A stretch of 50,727 bases of DNA. It comes from Acidimicrobiia bacterium (GTDB lineage Bacteria; Actinomycetota; Acidimicrobiia; IMCC26256; JAMXLJ01). Every line of letters begins with the position of its first letter. Position 1 is the first letter of the stretch. Location of the stretch: assembly GCA_024281095.1 (NCBI GenBank), contig JAMXLJ010000009.1, positions 1 through 50,727 on the forward strand, given 5' to 3'. The notes under the pieces were generated by a model, which was not told the DNA's origin, did not search any database, and saw only the letters and a list, made by a program, of their open reading frames with translations. Both the position numbers and the translations under genes were made by a program. Below, in pieces: positions 16,406 through 23,847 of this stretch.

Positions 16406-17230
16406 GTGCTCGTCGACACGCACGTACACGTGGTCGCGCGCGGCGATCCTCGCTTTCCGCTGCGGCCGAACCGGCCCGGGCTCACCTGGATCACCGACCA
16501 CGCGTGCCCGGTCGACGAGTACGTGGGGATGATGGAGTCCAACGGGATCGGGCGGGCCGTGCTCGTGCAGGCAATGGGCGCGTACACCGACGACAACCGG
16601 TACTGCGTCCAGGCGGCCGGGATCGACCCGGCGCGCCTGCGCTCAGTCGCGTACGTGGACGCACACGGCGACGATCCGCCCGGGACGCTCGATCGGTGGC
16701 TCGCCCACGGTGCCAACGGCGTGCGCGTTGTCGCGATCGAAGGCAGCCTCGACGACCCTGCGGTCGACGTGCTCTGGCAGCACGCGGTGGAACGGGGCGT
16801 GCCGATCGTCGCGACCGTGATCGAGCCCGAGGTGCGGCGCCTACCCCGACTGCTCGAACGCTTCCCCCATGCCCGTGTCGCGCTCGACCACTGCGGGTTC
16901 CCCGACCTGTCCGGCGGGCCCGCGTACCCCGCGGCCCGCGCCTTGTTCGAGCTCGCCGCCTTTCCGAACGTACATCTCAAGGTGTCGACCATCGCGCTCG
17001 ACCACGCGCGCGACGCCGGCGGCGACCCGCGCGACTTCGTGGCCGCGCTCGCCGGCGCGTTCGGGGTGCAGCGGCTCCAATGGGGCTCCGACTGGTCGCA
17101 GACGCACGACCGGACGTTCGCGGAGATCGTCGCCTACGCACACCGGTCGTTCGGGGTGCTCGGCAGCGACGCGCACTGGCCGCTCGGCGACACCGCCGAT
17201 CACTTCTGGTTCCGCCGTGCCGTCGATTGA
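16406..17230 (+). CDS. Amidohydrolase family 2 (ACMSD/TIM-like) metal-dependent hydrolase
   Basis: A 274-aa TIM-barrel metalloenzyme of the amidohydrolase-2 branch (2-pyrone-4,6-dicarboxylate lactonase / ACMSD relatives), which hydrolyse lactones or decarboxylate ring-cleavage products. The metal site starts at once with VDTHVHV (H6, H8), continues with a barrel His in RVALDHCGFPDLSGG, and ends with the catalytic Asp in QWGSDWSQTHD. Length is normal. GTG start behind TAGGCT. Its 3' part is overlapped antisense by the C-terminal tail of the convergent PAP2 gene, which is unusual. Substrate unknown. Confidence 0.82.
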   Translation: MLVDTHVHVVARGDPRFPLRPNRPGLTWITDHACPVDEYVGMMESNGIGRAVLVQAMGAYTDDNRYCVQAAGIDPARLRSVAYVDAHGDDPPGTLDRWLAHGANGVRVVAIEGSLDDPAVDVLWQHAVERGVPIVATVIEPEVRRLPRLLERFPHARVALDHCGFPDLSGGPAYPAARALFELAAFPNVHLKVSTIALDHARDAGGDPRDFVAALAGAFGVQRLQWGSDWSQTHDRTFAEIVAYAHRSFGVLGSDAHWPLGDTADHFWFRRAVD

Positions 17231-18031
17231 ACCGCGTCGTAACCGTGCGAGAGCCGTCGGCGCCACGACCGCGACGGCCCAACCGAAGCCGAGCAAAGCC
17301 GTCGCGACGATGCCGTCGAGCCAGAAGTGATTCGCGGTGACGACGACGACGGCCGAGGTCAGCACGGCATGCACGACGGCGAGCCAGCGCCAGCGACTCG
17401 CGCTGACCACGACGACCGTGATCGCGACGAGGACGGCCCACGCGACGTGCACCGACGGCATGGCAGAGAGCTGGTCGGCAATCCCGCGGCCGAGGGACCC
17501 GTACACCGATTGGCCGTACCGCAAACCGGTGTCGACGAACCCGAGCCTCGGCATCATGCGGGGAGGAGCCACCGGAATCATCTGCACGAGAAGGCAGGCT
17601 CCCGTGGCGACCGCGATCGTGTTGCGCACGCGCGCGTAGGTGTTGCGGTGGCGCGCGTACAGCCAGATGAGGAACGCGATGGTGACCGGGAAATGCAGGC
17701 CCGCGTAGTACAAATTGCTGAACTTCACCACGGACGGATGCGGCAACACGGCCCGCTGCATCGCCACCTCGTTGGGGAGATGCAGCGCGCGCTCCAGCCG
17801 CCACACCCAGTCCGCGTGGGCGACGGCGCCCTTCACCCGTGTGATCGAGAGCTCCGCGGCCCGCTGCCACAACGAGAACAGACCGAACACGATCGCGGCC
17901 TCGCGCGCGAATCCGCCGGCCACGCGGGCCGTCCGGCGCCCGGACCGCAGCAACACGAACGCGCCGACCCCGAGGACGAGCGCGATCAGTGCGGCAGGCT
18001 GCCACGTGATCCAGAAGCTCGGCACCCCCAC
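16841..18031 (-). CDS. PAP2-superfamily (inositolphosphotransferase / AUR1-like) membrane protein with long antisense-coded tail
   Basis: 396 aa if the frame is read to its only stop. Residues about 1-262 are a multi-helix membrane protein of the PAP2_3 type: SAMPSVHVAW and TANHFWLDGIVATALLG are the second and third phosphatase motifs (S-x-H and H-x4-D), with RMMPRLGF nearby. Such enzymes dephosphorylate or transfer phospho-headgroups of lipids. The natural end would be near RLRRGS (about residue 265), but no stop occurs there in this frame. The remaining 130 residues, rich in Arg, Glu and Val, lie antisense to the amidohydrolase coding region and are probably non-homologous. GTG at 18031 or 18025 could be the start. 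Confidence 0.7.
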   Translation of the reverse strand: MGVPSFWITWQPAALIALVLGVGAFVLLRSGRRTARVAGGFAREAAIVFGLFSLWQRAAELSITRVKGAVAHADWVWRLERALHLPNEVAMQRAVLPHPSVVKFSNLYYAGLHFPVTIAFLIWLYARHRNTYARVRNTIAVATGACLLVQMIPVAPPRMMPRLGFVDTGLRYGQSVYGSLGRGIADQLSAMPSVHVAWAVLVAITVVVVSASRWRWLAVVHAVLTSAVVVVTANHFWLDGIVATALLGFGWAVAVVAPTALARLRRGSIDGTAEPEVIGGVAERPVRVAAEHPERPVCVGDDLRERPVVRLRPVGAPLEPLHPERAGERGHEVARVAAGVARVVERDGRHLEMYVRKGGELEQGAGRGVRGPAGQVGEPAVVERDTGMGEAFEQSG

Positions 18032-18148
18032 AGTCTGCCCCCGCCGCCGCGCCCCGGCACCGAACCCCCGGCATCCTGGCGTCAGTTGACGCGGATACTC
18101 CGCGTGGACTGACGCCGGAACGCATCGACACCGTGAGAGGAGCCCGCA

Positions 18149-18838
18149 ATGGACCTGATCGAGACGCTGCGCACGACAGGAGCAGTCCGCGACTTCCTGC
18201 CGGAGCCCGTCGGTGACGACGTGCTCGCACGCGTGCTCGACACCGCCCGGTTCGGCCCGAGCGGCGGGAACCGTCAGGGCTGGCGGGTGGTCGTCGTACA
18301 GGATCCGGACACCCGCAGCCGCTTGCGTGACCTCTATCTGCCCGGCTGGTACGAGTACCTCGCGATGCGCGCCCGTGGGCTCGTGCCGTGGGCGCCGGTC
18401 ACCGACGAAGCCGCGGAGACGGCGGCCCTCGAGGACGCGGACAGGATTGCCGCCGATGCTGCGAACGGTCCGGGCGGCTTCGCCGAGCATCTCGACGAGG
18501 TACCCGTCCTGCTCGTTGTGCTGGCCGACCTCCGCGCGCTCGCAGCCGTCGACCGCGGGTTCACCCGCTACACGTTCGCCGGCGGCGCGTCCGTCTACCC
18601 GTTCGTGTGGAACGTCCTGCTCGCGGCGCGCGCCGAAGGCCTGGCCGGCGTGGTCACCACCATGGCCATCAGGCGCGAAGAAGAGGTGAAGGAGCTGCTC
18701 GGCGCGCCCGCGCACCTCGCCGTCGCCGCGGTCGTCGCACTCGGATACCCGGTGCGGCAGCCCAAGCGGCTCACGCGCGAGCCCGTCGAGTCGTTCACGT
18801 CCGTCGACCGCGTCGACGGTCGGCCCTTCACGGGTTAG
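18149..18838 (+). CDS. Nitroreductase-family protein
   Basis: A 229-aa FMN-dependent oxidoreductase. TTGAVRDFLPEPV is the N-terminal R-x-F helix, FGPSGGNRQGWRVVVV the FMN-binding SGxNxQxW loop, and GGASVYPFVWNVLLAARAEGLAGVVTTMAI the dimer core, ending with VVALGYPVRQPKRLTREPVESF. A clear Shine-Dalgarno sequence (GAGAGGAG) precedes the ATG. Two nitroreductase-fold genes and a Ddn-like gene lie in this window. Its natural substrate is unknown; actinobacterial homologues often have roles in iodotyrosine-type dehalogenation or quinone reduction, which cannot be distinguished here. Confidence 0.85.
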   Translation: MDLIETLRTTGAVRDFLPEPVGDDVLARVLDTARFGPSGGNRQGWRVVVVQDPDTRSRLRDLYLPGWYEYLAMRARGLVPWAPVTDEAAETAALEDADRIAADAANGPGGFAEHLDEVPVLLVVLADLRALAAVDRGFTRYTFAGGASVYPFVWNVLLAARAEGLAGVVTTMAIRREEEVKELLGAPAHLAVAAVVALGYPVRQPKRLTREPVESFTSVDRVDGRPFTG

Positions 18839-18839
18839 C

Positions 18840-19340
18840 TCACGCGGGGCGCAACTCGACGAGACGTACCAGCGGAATCCGCCGCTCGGTACGCGATTGA
18901 TAATCGTCGTAGTACGCGCGGTCGGCAATGAGTCCGGCCCACACGCGGTCGTACTCGTCGCCTTCGAGGATCTCGGGCTCGGCCCAGAACGCACCCTTCT
19001 GCACACGCACGTGGACCTCGGGATTGGCGGTGCGGTCGCGCAGGTTCACGAACCACGACGGGTGCTGCGGCGCGCCGGAGAACGACGCGACGACGACGCG
19101 GCGGCCTTCCGGGTCGAGCCAGTAGGGCAACGCGACCTTGTGCACCTTTCCCGACTTCCGGCCGATCGTCGTGAGAACGACGTGGTGCATCCCCGCGAGC
19201 ACCCAGACCTCGTCGGCGTCCGACGCCTCCATCGCGGCGACATGCTGCCGGCTGATACCGGGGATCTCGTCGCGCGACGGCTCGACGAACTCTTCGTTGG
19301 CCTGGCCGGGTGACGTGTTGTCGCTGTCGGGTCGCGGCAT
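18840..19340 (-). CDS. Deazaflavin (F420)-dependent nitroreductase, DUF385/Ddn family
   Basis: A 166-aa split-beta-barrel protein of the Ddn/DUF385 family. These bind F420H2 and reduce nitro compounds, quinones or other acceptors. The core is HHVVLTTIGRKSGKVHKVALPYW (the TxGRKSG segment contacts F420 phosphate), GRRVVVASFSGAPQHPSWFVNLRDRTANPEVHVRV, and RAYYDDYQSRTERRIPLVRLVEL. The ATG at 19340 is supported by TACGAT 7 nt upstream. Convergent with and adjoining the nitroreductase gene (1-nt gap). Evidence for F420 in this organism also comes from the LLM gene. Confidence 0.88.
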   Translation of the reverse strand: MPRPDSDNTSPGQANEEFVEPSRDEIPGISRQHVAAMEASDADEVWVLAGMHHVVLTTIGRKSGKVHKVALPYWLDPEGRRVVVASFSGAPQHPSWFVNLRDRTANPEVHVRVQKGAFWAEPEILEGDEYDRVWAGLIADRAYYDDYQSRTERRIPLVRLVELRPA

Positions 19341-19347
19341 GGCGGGC

Positions 19348-19353
19348 ATCGTA
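19348..19353 (-). promoter_or_regulatory. -10 box, leaderless promoter of the Ddn-like gene
   Basis: TACGAT on the minus strand, 7 nt before the ATG at 19340; it overlaps the in-frame ATG at 19349, so the shorter start is preferred. Confidence 0.5.
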
Positions 19354-19360
19354 GGCCGCT

Positions 19361-20452
19361 TCACTGCCCGGGCGGCACGCTCCACTGCACGAGGTCGCGG
19401 CTGCGCGCGATACCGAGACTGTCGTGTCCGGCCCCGCCGAAGGACGTCAGCTCGGGCGCATCCGCGTAGACGAGGTACACCCAGCCGTCGATGCGACGGC
19501 GATCGACCACGAACGCGCAGTTCGCGTGCTCGTACGTCGCGCCGGTGAGACCGCGGCCGGGGTTCCACGCCTCCTGCGGCACGACGAGCTGCCGGCCGGG
19601 CGACCAGTGAAGCCAGCCGCGCGGATCGTGCACATCGCCGGCGAGGTCGAAGAGATACGGACGGTCGAGCGTGTTGCTCGTCGCGAGAAGCTCGAAGCGT
19701 CCGTCGAGATGGAGGAACTGGTAGTTCTCGATGGTGTCGCCGAGCACGCGGATGTCCGGCCGGCCGACCACGGTCCAGGGGCCGTCGAGCGACCCCGACC
19801 GCGAACGCGCGAGCTCGAACGCCTGCTGCCCGTCGGGCAACCCGACCTTGTACCCCAGCAACAGGCCGGCTGGGCTCCACACGAGCGCGGGGTCGATGAC
19901 ACGGTCGGCCGCGGCGGGATGCAGCTCGAGGCCAAGTCGGTGCGGACCCGAGAAGGAGCGAAAGTCGCGCGTCGTGCGGTACCAGAGCTTTGCCTGCGCA
20001 CCGCCGGCGTCGTGCACGAAGGACTGGAACGTCACGACGAAGCGACCATTGGGGGCGCGGACGACGTCGGGAGATGCCTCTCCCTCGACGCGGGGATCGT
20101 GCGGAAAGAATCGCCGGCCGGACCATTGGGTGAGGTCGCGGCTCGTCGCGATGCCGATCCGCCACCGGCCGGACGTGTCCACCGAACTGAACAGCGCGAC
20201 GAACCGGTCGCCGGCCCGGATCACGGCCGGATCCTTCGTCGCCCGGTCCGCGTATCCCAGGATCGGGTTGTGGAGGCGCGGCCAGTGGATGTCGACGGCA
20301 CCGGCCGGCCGCTCGCGATCAGCGGCCACGGCCGCGGGCGGGCCGAGACCGGTGAGGCCAACCGAGATGATCGCCGCCATCGCGATGCCCGCCCGCCACC
20401 GCACGAAGGCCAGCGTACGCCGATCCTCGAACGCGCGGCGCCAAGCGTTCAC
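19361..20452 (-). CDS. Secreted GH43-like five-bladed beta-propeller glycosidase
   Basis: A 363-aa exported protein. After a basic N-terminus comes a signal sequence (MAAIISVGLTGLGPPAAVA, cleavage after AVA). The mature part has the repeated DPAVI / SPDVV / DPALV units and aromatic blades of GH43/GH32-type propellers: KDPAVIRAGDRFVALFSS, EASPDVVRAPNGRFVVTFQS, RVIDPALVWSPAGLLLGYKV, IENYQFLHLDGRFELLATS. Asp in KDPAV, Asp in SPDVV and Glu in IENYQ are candidate base, pKa modulator and acid, suggesting arabinan or xylan side-chain hydrolysis. The GTG at 20452 is preceded by GGAG; a later ATG at 20380 is possible. Divergent from the tyrosine phosphatase. Confidence 0.72.
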   Translation of the reverse strand: MNAWRRAFEDRRTLAFVRWRAGIAMAAIISVGLTGLGPPAAVAADRERPAGAVDIHWPRLHNPILGYADRATKDPAVIRAGDRFVALFSSVDTSGRWRIGIATSRDLTQWSGRRFFPHDPRVEGEASPDVVRAPNGRFVVTFQSFVHDAGGAQAKLWYRTTRDFRSFSGPHRLGLELHPAAADRVIDPALVWSPAGLLLGYKVGLPDGQQAFELARSRSGSLDGPWTVVGRPDIRVLGDTIENYQFLHLDGRFELLATSNTLDRPYLFDLAGDVHDPRGWLHWSPGRQLVVPQEAWNPGRGLTGATYEHANCAFVVDRRRIDGWVYLVYADAPELTSFGGAGHDSLGIARSRDLVQWSVPPGQ

Positions 20453-20516
20453 TCCGGCGTTGCGTTCTGATCCGCAGGGCAACGTCGGCGCCGGACGCAC
20501 GCGCGAACATGGGCCG

Positions 20517-21269
20517 GTGACGACGGCGCACTCCAAGCGCATCGAGCTCGACGGCCCGGCGAATTTCCGCGACCTCGGCGGCTACCCCACCGTCGACGGC
20601 CGCCGGCTCCGGCGTGGCCGCGTGTTCCGCAGCGACTCGTTGTCGCACATGAGCGAGACCGACACCCGGCACGTCGCCGAGGTGCTCGGCGTCGTCACCG
20701 TCGTCGACCTGCGCGCCGCTCGCGAGGTCGAGACGTTCGGTCACGGGCCACTCGGCACGATGGGTCTCGTCGTGCACCATCTCCCGATCATCGACGAGAC
20801 ACGCGGCGAGCGCGCGGAGAACGCACCGGATCCGGCGAAGCTCGGTCTCGAGGAGCTCTACCGGCTGATGCTCGAGCGGTTCGGCGAACGCTTCGCCGCC
20901 GTGCTGGAAGTGATCGCGGACCCGGCGAACCAGCCCGTGGTGTTCCACTGCGCCGCGGGAAAGGACCGCACCGGCCTCGTCGCCGCGTTGTTGCTGAGCG
21001 CGCTCGGTGTCGACGACGACGTCGTCGCGGCGGATTACGCGATCACGGCCGAGCACATGGACGAGCTCGTCGCCCGCCACCGCGCGCGGGCACGCATGTC
21101 CGCCGCGTACGCAGAGGTGTCGGAGTCGCTGTTCGCGGCCGAGGCCTCGGTGATGCGCGCGGTGCTCGAGGCGGTCCGCACCGACTACGGTTCCGCGGCC
21201 GAGTACCTCGTGGCGCACGGTCTGGAGCCCGGCGCACTCGAGCATCTCCGCAGCTCACTGTTGGAGTAG
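20517..21269 (+). CDS. Tyrosine/lipid phosphatase of the MptpB-like (Y_phosphatase3) family
   Basis: A 250-aa cysteine-dependent phosphatase. The P-loop is HCAAGKDRTG with C145 and R151 (C-x5-R), and the family hallmark NFRDLGGYPTVDGRRLRRGRVFRSDSL is at the N-terminus. The Lys and Asp in the AGKDRTG loop are those of Mycobacterium tuberculosis MptpB, which has mixed phosphotyrosine and phosphoinositide activity. No signal sequence is visible. The GTG at 20517 is the first start after a divergent promoter region. Two Ser/Thr kinases lie in the same window, but there is no direct link between them and this gene. Confidence 0.87.
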   Translation: MTTAHSKRIELDGPANFRDLGGYPTVDGRRLRRGRVFRSDSLSHMSETDTRHVAEVLGVVTVVDLRAAREVETFGHGPLGTMGLVVHHLPIIDETRGERAENAPDPAKLGLEELYRLMLERFGERFAAVLEVIADPANQPVVFHCAAGKDRTGLVAALLLSALGVDDDVVAADYAITAEHMDELVARHRARARMSAAYAEVSESLFAAEASVMRAVLEAVRTDYGSAAEYLVAHGLEPGALEHLRSSLLE

Positions 21270-21307
21270 CTGCACCGGCCTGCGCATTGCCGCGCACGGG
21301 TCGCGGG

Positions 21308-21313
21308 TACGTT
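21308..21313 (+). promoter_or_regulatory. -10 box, leaderless promoter of the PQQ-propeller lipoprotein
   Basis: TACGTT lies 8 nt before the TTG at 21322 and supports this rare start codon. Confidence 0.4.
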
Positions 21314-21321
21314 GAGGGACC

Positions 21322-22722
21322 TTGCGCCCTCGAACCGTACATCTGCTTGCCCCGCTCGCCGCGCTCGTGATCGCACTCGCCGCGTGCTCGTCCGGCAAGA
21401 GCCCCCGCGCGCGCTCCACCACGACGTCGCACGCGACACCGACGAGCACGGGCCCGACGATTACGACCCGCGCCAACGCCGCCGGCGACCCCTGGCCGAC
21501 GTATCACCGCGACCCCGCGCGGACCGGCCGCACCGCGGCAGGACCCGCACCGGCGATTCGGCGTGTGTGGTCGTCGCCGCAACTCGACGGCGCGATCTAC
21601 GCCGAGCCACTCGCCGTCGAAGGACTGATCATCGCGGCCACCGAGGGCGACAGTGTCTACGCGATCGCGGCGGACACGGGCACGATCCGCTGGCAGGCGC
21701 GGCTCGGTGCCCCGATCGCGGGCAACTCGCTGCCATGCGGGAACATCGACCCGAGCGGCATCACGAGCACACCGGTCGTCGACACCGCGCGCCGGCTCGT
21801 ATTCGTGGTCGCGTTCGTGCAACCCGCACATCACGAGCTCGTCGCGCTCGATCTCTCCACCGGCACGGTCCGCTGGCGCACACCGATCGATCCGCCGGGT
21901 GCCGACCCCAAGGTTCACCAACAACGGGCCGCGCTCGCGCTCGACGGCGACGAGGTGCTCGTGCCGTTCGGCGGGCTCTTCGGCGACTGTGGCGGCTACC
22001 ACGGCTACCTCGTGGCCGCCGGCGTCGACGGCGGTGGCATCCGCGCGACGTACCAGGTTCCCGCGCCGCAGGCCGCCGCGATCTGGGCGCCACCCGGGCC
22101 CGTCATCGCGTCCGACGGCGACATCTTCGTGGCGACCGGCAACGCGACGCGGCGGGCCGGCGTCACCGATCTGTCGAACTCCGTGTTGCGCCTCACACGC
22201 CAGCTGCAACTCGTGGGGTCCTTCACGCCGGCGAACCGGCAGGCCTTGAGCGACGCGGACGTCGATCTCGGCTCCGTCTCGCCCGCACTTCTCGAAGGCA
22301 ACCGGCTGTTCCAGATCGGCAAGGAGGGCGTCGGCTACCTGCTGGACGGTGATCATCTTGCGGGGTCGACGACGCTTCACCAGGAAAAGGTCTGCACGAG
22401 CGCGTACGGCGGCACCGCATACGCGTCGCCGCTGCTGTTCGTCCCGTGTCGCTCGGGCCTCGTCGCGCTGCGGATGACCACGACCGGCTTCTCGGTGGCC
22501 TGGCGCTCGCCGGGCTTCAACGCGGGACCTCCCGTGGTCGGAGGCACGACGGTGTGGACGCTCGATCTCGGCAGCGGCGCGCTGTACGCGTTCGATGCCG
22601 CGAGCGGCGCGCAGCAGTCGCGCACCGACGTCGGCGACGTCGAGCACTTCACGACGCCGACGATCGTCGGCAACCGCATCTTCGTCGCGACGCAACATCG
22701 CATCGACGCGTTCGCCGGGTGA
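21322..22722 (+). CDS. PQQ-like beta-propeller lipoprotein
   Basis: A 466-aa predicted lipoprotein. The signal ends in the lipobox ALAAC with lipidated C22. The mature protein has repeated PQQ-type blades: WPTYHRDPARTGRTAAGPAPA, GLIIAATEGDSVYAIAADTGTIRWQARLG, ELVALDLSTGTVRWRTPI, GSGALYAFDAASGAQQ, all of the A-x-D-x-x-T-G-x-x-x-W type. A pair of Cys in PCGN, and others (FGDCGGYHG, KVCTSAYGG, FVPCRSGL), could form disulfides. This is typical of outer-face scaffold or quinoprotein-like proteins without proven PQQ. Start TTG is supported by the upstream -10 box. Confidence 0.82.
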   Translation: MRPRTVHLLAPLAALVIALAACSSGKSPRARSTTTSHATPTSTGPTITTRANAAGDPWPTYHRDPARTGRTAAGPAPAIRRVWSSPQLDGAIYAEPLAVEGLIIAATEGDSVYAIAADTGTIRWQARLGAPIAGNSLPCGNIDPSGITSTPVVDTARRLVFVVAFVQPAHHELVALDLSTGTVRWRTPIDPPGADPKVHQQRAALALDGDEVLVPFGGLFGDCGGYHGYLVAAGVDGGGIRATYQVPAPQAAAIWAPPGPVIASDGDIFVATGNATRRAGVTDLSNSVLRLTRQLQLVGSFTPANRQALSDADVDLGSVSPALLEGNRLFQIGKEGVGYLLDGDHLAGSTTLHQEKVCTSAYGGTAYASPLLFVPCRSGLVALRMTTTGFSVAWRSPGFNAGPPVVGGTTVWTLDLGSGALYAFDAASGAQQSRTDVGDVEHFTTPTIVGNRIFVATQHRIDAFAG

Positions 22723-22741
22723 CGCGGCATCGCGCCGCGTC
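22721..22741. terminator. Strong hairpin between convergent genes
   Basis: GACGCGGC-ATCGC-GCCGCGTC is a perfect 8-bp stem with a 5-nt loop, overlapping the lipoprotein stop. It lies between convergent genes that end at 22722 and 22759, so it should serve both strands. Confidence 0.6.
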
Positions 22742-22758
22742 GACGTTCGGCTGCCCGC

Positions 22759-23205
22759 TCAGCGACGTCGTTGAGCTGCGAGCGCAGCCGCGGCGGCGAG
22801 GGCCAGCAATGCACCTGCCGCCAGCTCAGTGGTGAAGAACTCGCGCACCTCACGCTGGATCGCGCCGTGGAACCGGTCGACCCAGGCCGGGAACGGACTG
22901 CGGCCGAAAAAGTGCTCACACGGCTTGTTGAGGTCCAGCAGCGCAGCACCCGCGATCGCGGAGATCAACGCGGTCCTCGGCGGCACGCCCAGCAGGACGG
23001 TGGCGCCGACGGCGCCGAGGCCCAGAACGCCGTCGCGCCGGGCCACGGTGATGAACCGGCCCGAGTCGGCCGGATCGCAGCCCCAGTGCGGCGTGAGATC
23101 CATCGCGACGTGGGACGCCACGCCGAGGGCGAACGCGACTCCGGGCCGCTTGCGGCACGTGGCACCGATGACCGCTCCGGCGAGCACGTGGTTCGTCACG
23201 AACAT
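22759..23205 (-). CDS. Small integral membrane protein of unknown function
   Basis: A 148-aa protein with about four hydrophobic stretches: NHVLAGAVIGATC, VAFALGVASHVAMDL, GVLGLGAVGATVLLGV, and the C-terminal LAAGALLALAAAAALAA. MFVTNHVLAGAVIGATCRKRPGVAFALGVASHVAMDLTPHW resembles the N-terminus of YdjM/DUF457-type metal-dependent hydrolase-like membrane proteins, where the HxxxD (SHVAMD) histidine and Asp bind a metal. Catalysis is unproven. ATG at 23205 is preceded by GGGAG. Convergent with the lipoprotein and divergent from the cNMP-binding gene. Confidence 0.65.
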   Translation of the reverse strand: MFVTNHVLAGAVIGATCRKRPGVAFALGVASHVAMDLTPHWGCDPADSGRFITVARRDGVLGLGAVGATVLLGVPPRTALISAIAGAALLDLNKPCEHFFGRSPFPAWVDRFHGAIQREVREFFTTELAAGALLALAAAAALAAQRRR

Positions 23206-23375
23206 GCAATCGGCTCCCTCGTCCGGAACGTGCATTCGACCGGACGATCGGCGTCCGACGACCGGCGGACTCGACAGCGTAGAGGGCGGCGCCGCGGCTC
23301 CTGATGCAGGTGCGCTCGCTCCGACACGCCGGGCGCGGCAGACTTCGACCCTGCCCATGGGCACCAGGGGGGAAG

Positions 23376-23795
23376 TTGAAGAGTCAGCGGTCGACCGAGG
23401 ATCTGCTGAGCCGGGTGGGGCTGTTCCGTGATCTCTCGCCACGTGAACGGCGCCGCATCGCCAGTCTCATGACCCGGCTGGACGAGCCGGCCGGCACCGT
23501 GCTCACCCGCGAAGGTGCGCTCGGAAGGGAGTTCATCATCGTGCTCGAAGGCGCGGTCGAGGTCCGGCAGGGTGACCGGCTCGTGAAGACGCTGGGCCCC
23601 GGCGACTACGTCGGTGAGATCGCACTCTTGGGCCACCAACCGCGCACCGCGACCGTCGTCGCGACGGAGCCGGTCGTGATCGAGGTGCTCAGCAGGAGCG
23701 AGTTCACCACGTTGCTCCACGACAATCCGGACCTGTCGACACAGCTGCTCGCCACGATGGCGCAACGTCTCGCCGAGCTCGAGACCACTCTGTAA
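23376..23795 (+). CDS. Cyclic nucleotide-binding domain protein
   Basis: A 139-aa stand-alone cNMP-binding jelly-roll. The phosphate-binding cassette is GDYVGEIALLGHQPRTATV, with E81 (ribose contact) and R90 (phosphate contact), as in CRP and PKA regulatory domains, so cAMP or cGMP binding is expected. No DNA-binding helix-turn-helix follows (the protein ends LATMAQRLAELETTL in the C helix), so it is not a CRP itself. The TTG at 23376, preceded by a strong purine tract (AGGGGGGAAG), gives a normal domain boundary. Its target or partner is unknown. Confidence 0.8.
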   Translation: MKSQRSTEDLLSRVGLFRDLSPRERRRIASLMTRLDEPAGTVLTREGALGREFIIVLEGAVEVRQGDRLVKTLGPGDYVGEIALLGHQPRTATVVATEPVVIEVLSRSEFTTLLHDNPDLSTQLLATMAQRLAELETTL

Positions 23796-23833
23796 ACGCG
23801 CGGCGCGCGGAGCGAGGCCGTCCTGGCACGCGA

Positions 23834-23839
23834 TACGGT
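23834..23839 (+). promoter_or_regulatory. -10 box, leaderless promoter of the GH30-like gene
   Basis: TACGGT lies 8 nt before the GTG at 23848, with no Shine-Dalgarno sequence. Confidence 0.4.
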
Positions 23840-23847
23840 CCCGGCCA

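Noticed and set aside
18032-19006. Upstream extension of the PAP2 frame to a 721-aa reading frame
   Set aside because: The extension is antisense to the nitroreductase gene, Arg/Gly-rich and without domains; the membrane protein starts at 18031 or 18025.
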